From: Magnetospirillum sp.
Lineage (GTDB): Bacteria > Pseudomonadota > Alphaproteobacteria > Rhodospirillales > Magnetospirillaceae
Direction of reading: 5' to 3'
Assembly: GCA_024707145.1 (NCBI GenBank)
Contig: JANQAI010000008.1
Span: 248,001-312,000 of the forward strand
DNA: 64,000 nt
Part shown: one piece after another, positions 37,852-50,735 of the stretch
Layout: the number at the start of each line of letters is the position of its first letter
How positions within the stretch are numbered: the first letter of the stretch is position 1
Program-made: the position numbers and the translations under genes
Notes under the pieces: generated by a model
What the model was told of the DNA's origin: nothing
Databases searched by the model: none
Seen by the model: the letters and a program-made list of their open reading frames with translations, nothing else

Positions 37852-39170
37852 TCACTTCTCGCGCATGGCGGTGCTCAGCGCCCGTTGCAGGGGGGCGACG
37901 AAATATTCCAGCGCGGTGCGCTCGCCGGTCGTGATCAGCACATCCGTCTGCATGCCCGGGCTCAGCGGTCCCGGCAGCGCCTTCAGGGATTCGGGAACAA
38001 GGGCGACGCGGGCCTGGTAATAGGGCCTGCCGTCGCGCTCGTCGTGGAACAGGTCGGCGGACACGTGGGTCACCTTGCCGTCCACCGGCGGCGTCACCCC
38101 ATGCAGGAAGGTGTGGAAGCGGACATGGGCCTCGCGGCCGACATAGACGCGGTCGATGTCCTCGGGGGCGACGCGGGCCTCCACCACCAGGTTCTCGTTG
38201 CGCGGCACCACGTCCATCAGCGCCTCGCCCGGCTGCAGCACGGCGCCGACGGTATGCACCTTGAGCCCCAGCACCACCCCGTCCTGCGGGCTGCGCACCA
38301 CGGTGCGCTTGAGCGAATCGGTCACCGCCGCCAACTGCTGCTCCAGGTCGCGGGCCTGGGCCTCGCTCTCGCGCAGCTGGGTCGCCACCTCGTCCATCTG
38401 CTTGTAGGTGATGTTGGCGATCTCCAGTTCGGTCGAGGCCTGAGCCTGCCGCAGCCGGGCGACACGGGCGCCGTGATCGTCGCGCTGGCCGGTCAGGCGT
38501 TCGGCCTCGCGCTTCAGCGCCAGCAATTGCGGCATGCGTCCCAGGCCGCGATCCACCAGATATTGGGTGGACTTGATCTCCTGCTCCATCAGCCGCAACT
38601 GGCGGTCAGCTGAATTCTGTTCGGCGGTCAGCGCCTCGGCCTCGCGCTCGTACAGCACCATGCGCTTCCGCAAGACCGCCACTTGGCCGGACAGCATGGT
38701 GCGGCGCGCCTTGAACAACTGCTCCTGGGCGTGGATGACCTCGCGGGCGCGGGGGTGGTCGCGGTCGGGCAGCTGCGAGAAGTCCACCGCCGCCGCCTCG
38801 GCCCGCTCGGCCTGCAGACGCGCCCGCGTCGCCAAGGTGTCCCACAACTGGAAGGTCAGCTGGGTCCAGCGGGCGCGGATGGCGGTGTCGTCCAGCATGA
38901 TCACCGGCTGGCCGGCCTGGACCTCGTCGCCGTCCCGCACCAGGATCGAGCGGATGATGCCGCCCTCCATGTGCTGGATGGTCTTGCGGTAGTTCTCCAC
39001 CTTGACCTCGCCCTGGGCCACCGCAGCGGCATTCAGCGGCGCCAGGCCCGCCCACAGGCCGAAGCCGCCGAAGGCCAGCAGGACGGTGGCGAAGCCGACC
39101 CGGCGGGCGGTGCGACCGCCCACTTCGTTCAGGCTGGGACTGGCCTCCCAGTGATGGCGCACCAATCCGC

Positions 39171-39174
<4 letters not shown>
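37852..39174 (-). CDS. type I secretion membrane fusion protein (HlyD family)
   Basis: A 440-residue periplasmic adaptor. One N-terminal membrane helix (about 26-48), a lipoyl-like segment with KTIQHMEGGIIRSILVRDGD, a long coiled coil (about 115-290) and a barrel with VRSPQDGVVLGLKVHTVG and SPGMQTDVLI. It links the ABC exporter to an outer-membrane TolC protein, which is not encoded nearby. The start overlaps the exporter stop by four bases (ATGA). Its stop abuts the HD-GYP stop on the other strand. Confidence 0.9.
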
Positions 39175-40883
<1,709 letters not shown>

Positions 40884-40967
40884 GAATCACCCTCTCGTCG
40901 GAGACAGGGATCGCCTGGGAGAGTTGAGGCCGCCCATCCCGGGGAATGGGCGGCCCGCCCCCACTTC

Positions 40968-42895
<1,928 letters not shown>

Positions 42896-43102
42896 TTAGC
42901 CGGTTGGGTCGCTCTCGGTCGAAGGGACGGTTCCGCCGTCGACCTCCGCCGTGCTGGCGCGGCGCGGTGGGCGGTTCTTCGCCTCGTTCGAGAAACGGAA
43001 GCGGCCTGCCAGGACACAGCCCTTCATGCCGGGGTCGCAGGGGCGGTCGGCCACGCGCGAGCACACACCCTTGACCTCGTGCACACAACCCCAGCCGCTC
43101 AT
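42896..43102 (-). CDS. small cysteine-containing protein
   Basis: A 68-residue protein. The ATG at 43102 has AGGAG at an ideal seven-base distance; an ATG six bases earlier would crowd it. The N-terminal half has four cysteines in CVHEVKGVC, PCDPG and GCVLAGRFRF, suggesting a metal or disulfide knot. The remainder is charged and low in structure. No signal peptide is visible. It lies upstream of the RTX gene on the same strand but separated by the stem-loop region. I recognise no named family. Confidence 0.62.
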   Translation of the reverse strand: MSGWGCVHEVKGVCSRVADRPCDPGMKGCVLAGRFRFSNEAKNRPPRRASTAEVDGGTVPSTESDPTG

Positions 43103-43200
43103 GCCCATTCTCCTGCTGGCCGCACACTAGCAAATCCGGCAAGGAACCGTCGACACCCGGCTGTTGTTGAGGCGATGAATCCAAACAAACGGAGGACGCC

Positions 43201-43401
43201 ATGAAACTGTCGAGTGCCGCGATCGGATTGGCGGCGGTGGGAGCGGGCCTGGTGGTGGCGCGCCTGCTGTCGAGAAGCCGCGACCAGGAAAGCGCGCCCG
43301 TGCCCCCCAGTCCCGAGCAGTTGATCGGGGAACCGCAGGCCCACCTTTCCGCCGTGGAGGCGGCAGAGGCCTTCCGCAGCCAGTCAGGCCGGCCGCAATA
43401 G
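43201..43401 (+). CDS. small single-helix membrane protein
   Basis: A 66-residue protein with GGAGG seven bases before the ATG. Residues 4-24 form one membrane helix ([20 protein letters not shown]) followed by a charged, soluble tail with SPEQLIGEPQAHLSAVEAAEAF. No family is recognised. It is divergent from the small cysteine protein across 98 bases. Confidence 0.62.
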   Translation: MKLSSAAIGLAAVGAGLVVARLLSRSRDQESAPVPPSPEQLIGEPQAHLSAVEAAEAFRSQSGRPQ

Positions 43402-43486
43402 GACCGGGCCGCAAATTCTGCGTGCGCGCGGGGCCGGCGTTGGTGCAGACTGACGCCGTCGCGCACAGTGCCGAAGGTCCGCCCCC

Positions 43487-43708
43487 ATGTCCTCCCGCCC
43501 TTCCCACGCATGGCTGACTCCCGAAGGCGAGCCGGTCAGCTGCCTGGAAAAGCTCAAGGTGCTGGAACAGAACCTGCAGGAGTTCGCTGAACAGGCCCAG
43601 GACATCCTGGAAGACGCGGCGCTGATGGGCTGCGATGTGGAACAGGTGCGCGGAGCCCTGGCGGAACGTCTGGCCGAGGTTCAGGTTCGATATAGCAATT
43701 CTAAATAA
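43487..43708 (+). CDS. small helical protein of unknown function
   Basis: A 73-residue acidic protein, mostly one or two helices ([20 protein letters not shown]). Two cysteines (PVSCLEK, GCDVEQ) are present. It starts 85 bases after the previous small gene and ends just before a 25-base dyad. The heptad-like leucines suggest a dimer. No function can be assigned. Confidence 0.6.
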   Translation: MSSRPSHAWLTPEGEPVSCLEKLKVLEQNLQEFAEQAQDILEDAALMGCDVEQVRGALAERLAEVQVRYSNSK

Positions 43709-43716
43709 CCGCATCA

Positions 43717-43741
43717 TGTACACGTATTAAATACGCGTACA
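43717..43741. promoter_or_regulatory. 25-base inverted repeat, candidate operator
   Basis: Outer arms TGTAC/GTACA and inner arms CGTAT/ATACG are perfectly complementary, with one mismatched pair between them and a TAA centre. It sits about 135 bases before the soluble chemoreceptor start in an AT-rich patch. No T tract follows, so it is more like a regulator site than a terminator. Confidence 0.5.
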
Positions 43742-43875
43742 TTCGGCAAAAACCACAAGCCGGAACCATTGACCGCCCCTTTTCTCACCGCATAATATTT
43801 CCCATATGCAATGGAGAGGACGGAGCAACCGTCCCCCGGATAATGACTGCAAGGCTGCTGCCAGGGAGGGCACGG

Positions 43876-45289
43876 ATGCCAGTGCACGAGGGCGATACGC
43901 CCAACGAAGCCGTCAAGGCCGACGCGTTCGCCGCCGAGGTTCTGGAAAAAATCGAAAGCCTGAGTCTGGAGGTGGCCGACATTGCCGGCACCATCGACGG
44001 CTTGGCCAAGTTCGTCAAACACCAGGAAGACCTGTTCGCCCACCTGAAAAGCATCGCCCACACCATGGCCGAGGCGATCCGCCGCATCGACGCGGCAGGG
44101 CGCGACACCCGCGAGGTCACCGCCCAGGCCGGCCGGGAATCCAGCGAATCGCTGCACACCATCGATGCCGCCCTGAGCGACATCAACCGTCTGGTCGGCG
44201 CCGTGCAGGGCATCGAGCAGCGGCTGGAGGAACTGGAGGGCGCCCTGGGCGAGGTCAGCACCAAGTCGCGCGACATCCAGAAAATCGCCCGCCAGACCAA
44301 CCTGCTGGCGCTGAATGCCACCATCGAGGCGGCCCGCGCCGGCGAGGCCGGCAAGGGCTTCGCCGTGGTCGCCACCGAGGTCAAGGGCCTGGCCCGGCAG
44401 ACCGGCGAGGTGACGTCCGGCATCGACCAGACGGTGGAAAAGCTGTCGAGCCTCGGTCACCGACCTGATCTCGTCCTCCACCGACACCCTGCGCATGGCC
44501 GATTCGGTCAATGCCGGCGTCGGCGTCATCAACCATGCCGTCGCGGTGTTCGGCGACGCCATCGGCACCGTGCAGTCGCGGGTGGGCGACATTTCCGACG
44601 CCGCCTCCACCTCGCTGACCCAGTGCTCGGACGTCATCGAGGAAATCGACAAGTTCTTCGACGGCATTTCCATGACCAGCGCCTCGCTGCGCCGCGCCGA
44701 CCAGCGCATCGTCTCGCTGCTGGACCTGTCGGAAAACCTGATGGGGTTCATCGCCACGTCAGGCTACCGGACCGGCGACACGCCGTTCATCGAATTGGTC
44801 CAGGCCAATGCCACCCTGGTGGTGGAACGCTTCACCCAGGGCGTGGCCGCCGGGCGGCTGAGCCTGGCCGACCTGTTCGATGAAAAGTACGCCCCAGTTC
44901 CGGGGAGCGTCCCGGAACAGCACATGGCCCGCTTCACCACCTTCTGCGATGCGGTGCTGCCCGACATCCAGGAGGCCGTGCTGAACGCGGATTCACGCAT
45001 CACCTTCTGTGTCGCGGTGGACCGCAACGGCTATCTGCCCACCCATAACCGCAAGTTTTCGCAGCCCCAGGGCAAGGACCCGGTGTGGAACAACGCTAAT
45101 TGCCGCAACCGGCGCATCTTCAACGACCGCACCGGACTGAACGCCGGGCGCAATACCGCCCCCTTCCTGCTGCAGACCTATCGCCGCGACATGGGCGGCG
45201 GCCAGTACGTGATGATGAAGGACGTATCGGCCCCCATCGTCGTGCAGGGCCGCCATTGGGGCGGCTTGCGCATCGGCTACCGGATCTGA
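43876..45289 (+). CDS. soluble chemoreceptor with C-terminal sensor domain, with a 1-base frameshift
   Basis: About 470 residues after one correction, with no membrane helix. The signalling part comes first ([18 protein letters not shown], about 140-160) and a sensory domain follows (about 345-470) with [20 protein letters not shown] and [11 protein letters not shown], a Cache/PAS-like fold found at the end of several cytoplasmic receptors. The frame breaks near 44450-44453: GAGCCTCGG should be GAGCTCGG. I chose the ATG at 43876 with AGGGAGGG ahead of it. Such receptors sense internal redox or metabolic state. Confidence 0.83.
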
Positions 45290-45319
45290 CCCGCCGCCGC
45301 CCTACCCTGCGGTGCCCTC

Positions 45320-46801
45320 CTACCCTGCGGTGGCGGTGGCGATGGCGGCCTTCAGCGGTTCCGCCTGGATGGGCTTGTGCAGGAAGGTGAGGTTGCGGCG
45401 CTGGCCCTCGGCCAGTTCCGCCTTGCCGGTCTCCCCGGTCAGAATGATGGCGGGCACATGATCGCCCAGCATGGCGCGCACCCGTTCGACCACATCGAAC
45501 CCGGTCAGGCCGGCACGCAGGCGCAGGTCGGACAGCACGAGATCGGGGGAAGCCTCGTCCAGCCGTTCCAGCACCTGCGCCATGTCCTCGGCGGGCAGAA
45601 CGTCCATGCCCCAGGTTTCCAGGATCATCTGCAACCCCATCAGCACCATGGGGTCGTCCTCGACCACGAGGATGGTCAGCTTTTCCACCACCATGGGCTT
45701 TTCCCCGTTCGAATGGGCACAATCCTGCGGCTGATCGCCGGCCAGCGGCAGAGAGACCGAGAATACAGAACCACGCCCCAATCGGGAATGCACCTTGACG
45801 GGCGTTCCCAACAAACGGGCCAGCCTTCGCACGATGGCCAAGCCGAGACCGAGTCCCCGGGCGCGGTCGCGCTCGGGGTTTTCCAACTGATGGAACTCTT
45901 CGAAGATCTCGGCCAATTGGTCCTGGGGAATGCCGAACCCAGTATCCCAGACCTCCAGACGCACAGTTCCGCCGCGCCGCCGCGCCGCCAGCAGCACGCC
46001 GCCGCGGCGGGTGTAATGGATGGCGTTGGCAAGCAGGTTGCGCACGATGCGCGCTATCAGCAGCGGATCGCTCTCCACCTCGAAACGGGAGCGCCGGACG
46101 AGGAAACGCAGGCCCTTGCCCTCGGCCTCCGGGCGAAACTCCGCCGCCAGTTGCTCCACCAGTTCGCCCATGTCGAACCGCTGGGGTTTCACCTGGACGG
46201 TGCCGGCGTCCAGGGTCGAGATGTCCAACAGGGCATTGAGAAGCTGCTCGCCCGCGGTCAGCGCCCGTTCCAGCATGTCCGATGCCCGGCGGGCCGCCGG
46301 ATGAACGGCGTGGTCGGCCAGTACGCTGTGGAAGAAACGCATGGCCTGGAAGGGCTGGCGCAAATCGTGGCTGGCGGCGGCGAGGAAGCGGGCCTTGGCC
46401 GCCACCGCCTGGCGGGCGGCGGCGCGTACCTCGTCATCGGCCATGCGCGGACCGTCCAGCCACACCATGACCGCCTCGATGCCCCTGGCCGCCCCCACGG
46501 GGGCGCAGTGCAGGCGCAGCACGCCATCGACGAAGTCGCCGCCGCTCAGCTCCAGTTCGGCCGGCACGCCGCTCTGCCCGACCTGCTCCATCACGGTGGC
46601 GACCTGGGGCCAGTCCTCGCGCTTGTGCAGAGGTTCAGCCGACCGGACCCGCTCGGCGTAGGCGGCGCTGTGCGCCAGCGGCGACAAGTCGGGAACGGAC
46701 AGCACGACGCAGGCGGTGCTGGAGCGGCGGCACAACTCGGCGGCCAGATCGGCGGCGCCAGGGCCGGTATGGTGTTGCCTATTTATCATGGCCAGTGACA
46801 T
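45320..46801 (-). CDS. hybrid histidine kinase with C-terminal receiver
   Basis: A 493-residue soluble protein. A poorly defined N-terminal sensing region (1-125) is followed by HisKA with ASHDLRQPFQAM (His145), an ATPase domain (NLLANAIHYT, DTGFGIPQDQ, GLGLGLAIVRRL) and a receiver with VVEDDPMV and aspartate in LVLSDLRL. The start at 46801 is uncertain. It lies 80 bases after the twin-receiver gene and is the last gene of the chemosensory operon, where Wsp systems usually have a diguanylate cyclase, so it may be the output relay. Confidence 0.83.
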   Translation of the reverse strand: MSLAMINRQHHTGPGAADLAAELCRRSSTACVVLSVPDLSPLAHSAAYAERVRSAEPLHKREDWPQVATVMEQVGQSGVPAELELSGGDFVDGVLRLHCAPVGAARGIEAVMVWLDGPRMADDEVRAAARQAVAAKARFLAAASHDLRQPFQAMRFFHSVLADHAVHPAARRASDMLERALTAGEQLLNALLDISTLDAGTVQVKPQRFDMGELVEQLAAEFRPEAEGKGLRFLVRRSRFEVESDPLLIARIVRNLLANAIHYTRRGGVLLAARRRGGTVRLEVWDTGFGIPQDQLAEIFEEFHQLENPERDRARGLGLGLAIVRRLARLLGTPVKVHSRLGRGSVFSVSLPLAGDQPQDCAHSNGEKPMVVEKLTILVVEDDPMVLMGLQMILETWGMDVLPAEDMAQVLERLDEASPDLVLSDLRLRAGLTGFDVVERVRAMLGDHVPAIILTGETGKAELAEGQRRNLTFLHKPIQAEPLKAAIATATAG

Positions 46802-46881
46802 GGCGATGCCCACCGTCCGGTGTAACCCCTTAGAACGCCCCCACCCCTTCTGCGCAAAGGCGCGGTGCGAACGGGGCAGCC

Positions 46882-47582
46882 TCAGCCCAATTGGCGGCGG
46901 CGCAGCAGGGCGCCCAGCTTGACCCGGATCAGCGACACGTCCTGGGATTTGCCGAGGAACAGGTCCGCGCCGGCCTCCAGGCTGCGGATCAGGTCGGCGC
47001 TGCTCTCGCGGCTGGACAGCACGGCCAGGACGAAGCTCTGCCCGTGGTCGCGCCGCAGCCGGGCGGCACGGCTGCAAAGCTGGGCCCCGTCCACTCCCGG
47101 CATCACCAGATCGATCAATACGCCGTCCCACCCCCCTGCTCCAGGTGGGCCACAGCCTTGGCGGGGTCGGGACACACCGTCACCACGGCCCCCAATCGCG
47201 CCAGCTCGTGGCGCAGAAATTCGCGGTAGGTCACACTGTCATCCACCAGCAGGATCCGCGCCCGTTGCAACGCCGCCGCCAGGGCCTCGGCCTCGGATGG
47301 CGGCGGGCTGGCCTGTCCGTGCCCCAGGGCCTCGGCCAAGCGCCGCCGCAACCCGTCCCAATCCTCGCCATCGGCGACCTCGATGATCGGCACGCCGGGC
47401 GCCACCTGCCGCACCCGATCCGAAGCCGCCGGGGCCGCCACCGCCAGAACGGCGCGCACTTCCGCCGGCAGCGGGCCGGCCATGACCACCGGCTCGGCCC
47501 CTTCGGCCTCCAGCATCAGGCGCATGCGCAGGGCCAGGGTGTCCGACCCCACCGCCACCAACACCTGCGGCCGCCCGTTCAT
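46882..47582 (-). CDS. twin-receiver response regulator, with a 1-base frameshift
   Basis: About 233 residues after restoring one G in the run near 47135-47140. The first receiver-like half (1-90) lacks an aspartate at the phosphorylation position (VLAVAAPAASD). The second (about 105-233) is standard: LLVDDSVTYREF, VLIDLVMPGVDG and VLSSRESSADL with a lysine in FLGKSQDV. No output domain is attached. It overlaps the CheB gene stop by four bases, so it belongs to the chemosensory operon and may shuttle phosphate from CheA. Confidence 0.8.
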
Positions 47583-48637
47583 GGTCCCCGCCCCGCGGCG
47601 GCCACCGACACCAGTTGGCTCAAACGGCCGGCGATGGCATCCACCGGCAGCACCTCGACGGCAGCGCCGCGCTCCACGGCGGCGCCCGGCATGCCCCAGA
47701 TGACCGCGGTGGATTGCGCCTCCGCGATGGTATGGCCGCCGGCCCGCCTCAAGGCCTCCAGCCCACGGGCGCCGTCCTCGCCCATGCCGCTGAGCAGGAC
47801 GCCGACGGAATGCCTGGCGTCACCCCGCGCCAGACTGTCGAACAGGATGTCACCCGACGGGCGCTGCCCGTGTACCGGCTCCCCCGCCTGCAGATGAAAG
47901 AAACCGGAATGGACGGCGAGGTGGGTGTTACCCGGCGCCACGTAGACGCGGCCAGGACAGGCCGGCAACCCCTCGCCGGCCATCTGTACCGGCAGGGCCG
48001 AAACCGTTCCCAGCCAATGGGCGAACCCTCCCATGAAGGGCGCCCCCATGTGCTGCACCACGGTGACGGGGGCGGCGAAGCCGGCCGGCAACGCCCCCAG
48101 GATGCGCGCCAGCGCTCCCGGCCCGCCCGTCGAAGCCACCAGTGCCACCATATCCACGCCCGGCATGGGTGGAACCGGATTGAGCACCGGCCGGGAGGCG
48201 CGATGGTGCCATTGGCGCACCACCTTCACCTGGCTCATGATCACTAATTGGGTCCGCAGTTGCTCGGCCATGGACTGGTAGTCCTGCTGGCCCAGGCCCG
48301 GGGGCTTCGCCACCACGCTCAGCGCCCCCGCGCGCAACGCATTCATGGAAATATCCAGGCTCTTGTCGTCCACATTGGAGGCCACCACCACGATCGGCAG
48401 CGGATGCTCGCGCATGATCCAGCGGGTCGCTTCGAAGCCGTTCATGTGCGGCAACCGAATGTCCATGGTGACGATGTCCGGTTTCAGCCGCCTGATCTGC
48501 GCGATGGCCTCGGTCGCGTCGGCAGCCATGCCCACCACCTGCAGACGCGGGTCCTCGTCGATGACATGGGCCAGCAGGCGCTGTACCACCGGCGAATCCT
48601 CAACCACCAACACCTTGATCCGACCGGCTGCCATCAT
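47579..48637 (-). CDS. cheB: chemotaxis methylesterase CheB
   Basis: A 352-residue receiver plus methylesterase. The receiver has VVEDSPVVQRL and the phosphoacceptor Asp59 in TMDIRLP. The catalytic triad is visible: serine in ASTGGPGA, histidine in VVQHMGAPF and aspartate in SGMGEDGARG. It removes methyl groups from receptor glutamates to reset the array. It overlaps the CheA and twin-receiver genes by four bases each. Confidence 0.93.
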   Translation of the reverse strand: MMAAGRIKVLVVEDSPVVQRLLAHVIDEDPRLQVVGMAADATEAIAQIRRLKPDIVTMDIRLPHMNGFEATRWIMREHPLPIVVVASNVDDKSLDISMNALRAGALSVVAKPPGLGQQDYQSMAEQLRTQLVIMSQVKVVRQWHHRASRPVLNPVPPMPGVDMVALVASTGGPGALARILGALPAGFAAPVTVVQHMGAPFMGGFAHWLGTVSALPVQMAGEGLPACPGRVYVAPGNTHLAVHSGFFHLQAGEPVHGQRPSGDILFDSLARGDARHSVGVLLSGMGEDGARGLEALRRAGGHTIAEAQSTAVIWGMPGAAVERGAAVEVLPVDAIAGRLSQLVSVAAAGRGP

Positions 48638-50735
48638 GTCAACCGCCCGACGACGCGCAACAACTCATCCTGGTCGAAGCGGGTCTTGACGATATACGCG
48701 TCGGCTCCCAGGGACATCCCGCGTTCACGGTCGGCCGCCGCCCCGCGCGAGGACACCAGCACGACCGGCAACCGGGCCCACCGGGGCTCTCCCCGGATGG
48801 CCGCCAGCAGGCCGAAACCATCCAGGCGCGGCATCTCGATGTCGCTGACGACCAAATCCGGCGGCCGGCGAGCCATGCGTTCGAGGGCGTCCCGTCCGTC
48901 CACTGCCATCTCCACACGATATCCGTGGGCCTCGAGGATGCTTCTTTCAAGGGTGCGGGTGGTCACCGAATCGTCCACCACCAGAACCAGCGGAGGCGCC
49001 GGCTCCTTCACCGGCTGGGCCAGCACCGAAGCCGCGGAGGTGCCATGCACCCGCAAGGCCGCCGGCGACAGCACCAGCGCCAGTTCCCCCCGCTCCAGCG
49101 TCACCGTGCCCACCAGTCGGAGGTCGTCCACCAGGGCCGGGTCGAGGGGCGCCACGGGGAGATCGCGGACGTCGACCAGGCCGTCAACCACCAGCCCCAC
49201 CAACTCGCCGGCGCCATGGACGATGGCGACCCAAAGATCGTGTCCCCGCCGAGACTCCCCCGGAAGCCCGAGCAGCAGGCCAAGGTCGGCCAAGGTGACC
49301 TCGCCATCGTCGAAGACGGCCAGCAATTCGCCAGCGTGCCGCTGCACGCTTTCGGGCGGCACGCACGCGACCCGCGCCACCGCAGGCGTCGGAAGACAGA
49401 ATACCTGGCCTCGGGTCTCGACCAGCAGCAGCCGCTGCACCAGCGCGTTCACCGGCACCGACAGCACCACTTCGGTGCCGTGCCCGGGGGCCGAGTTCAG
49501 CACCACGGAGCCCTGAAGCCGATCCACCAGACGCCGGACGATGGGCATGCCCATGCCGCGCCCGGCGGCGGTGGTCAGTTGATGTGCGGTGGACAGGCCG
49601 GGAAGGAAGATCAACTGACGCAGGCGGTCGGGAGCCGCCCGCGCCGCCTGGGCGACGGTCATGACGCCGCGCGCCACCGCCTGCTCGGCCAGCCGCACGG
49701 TGTCGATACCTCGGCCGTCATCGATCACCCGGACGGACAGGCGGGGCCCCACCGTGCCGACGTTCAGCCGCAGCGTCCCCACCTCATCCTTGCCTGCGGC
49801 GCGCCGTTCCTCGGGCGCTTCGAGGCCGTGGACGACCGCATTGCGCAGCAGATGGACCGCCGCCTCGGCGACGCTCGCCAGGACGTCGCGATCAGCCTGG
49901 GTCGCCAGCCCTTCGACCTCAAATGCCACCCGCTTGCCCATTTCCGCCGCCAACTGGCGCACCATGGGACCGTATCCGCCCAGCAGAGCGTCGGCAGCCA
50001 CCAGGCGCAGCCGGGCCACGTCCTCGGCCAGCGCCTCGGAAGCGCGCGCCACCGCCCAGCTGCACTCTTCCAATTGCCGTAGCGCCTCGCCATGGCGCTC
50101 GACCACCGTGGACAGCGCGCGCCGCCAATCCCCGCCGTCGCCCTCCTCCATCAGTGCCATCGCGGCGGTGGACAGGCGGCGCAGGGCCCCTTCTCCAGCC
50201 CGCTGGCGCTCCAGTTCGGTCAGCAGGGCGCTGGTGCTGGCGGCAAGCCGGTTGGCGGCGGCCGCGTCCACCCGAAGGGTGCCGGCCGCCGGCAACGGGC
50301 CGGATGGCGCCTGGACCGGCGGCGGCATTGGCGTCACGGCCGCATCCGCCGGTTCCAGCAGGCCACGGGTGCGCAGTGCTTCGCTCAGGGTGGCCAGGGT
50401 GGGATGGCTTGGGGGGCCGGCTGTCCCGCCAGCAGCAGCGCCGACAGATCCTCGATGGCATCCAGCGCGTCACCGGCCAGCCGGATGGTCTCGGCGTCCG
50501 GCTGGGAGCGACCCTCCCACCAGGCCTCCACCAGGCTTTCCAGGGCATGGGCGAGATGAACCACGGCCGCCAGATTGACCGCCCGGGCGGCGCCCTTCAG
50601 GGAGTGGGCATGCCGATAGGCATCCTCCAGATCCCCGCTGGCACCGGCCGCCAGCAGGGCGCGCAGAGCACCCAGATGGTCGCGGTGTTCGTCCGCATAG
50701 GCCGCCAGCAGTTGGGTGCGGGCGGGCTCGCTCAT
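48634..50735 (-). CDS. cheA: hybrid CheA histidine kinase with receiver, with a 1-base frameshift
   Basis: About 700 residues once one C is restored near 50415-50420. The Hpt domain has AHSLKGAARAV (His44). The ATPase has LLRNAVVHGLEAPEER, DDGRGID and GRGMGMPIVRRL. A CheW-like coupling domain follows and a C-terminal receiver has VVDDSVTTRTLERSIL and VVSDIEMPRLDG. The fused receiver is typical of WspE-type CheA proteins, not of flagellar CheA. No P2 CheY-docking domain is evident. It sits between MCP and CheB with four-base overlaps. Confidence 0.9.
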
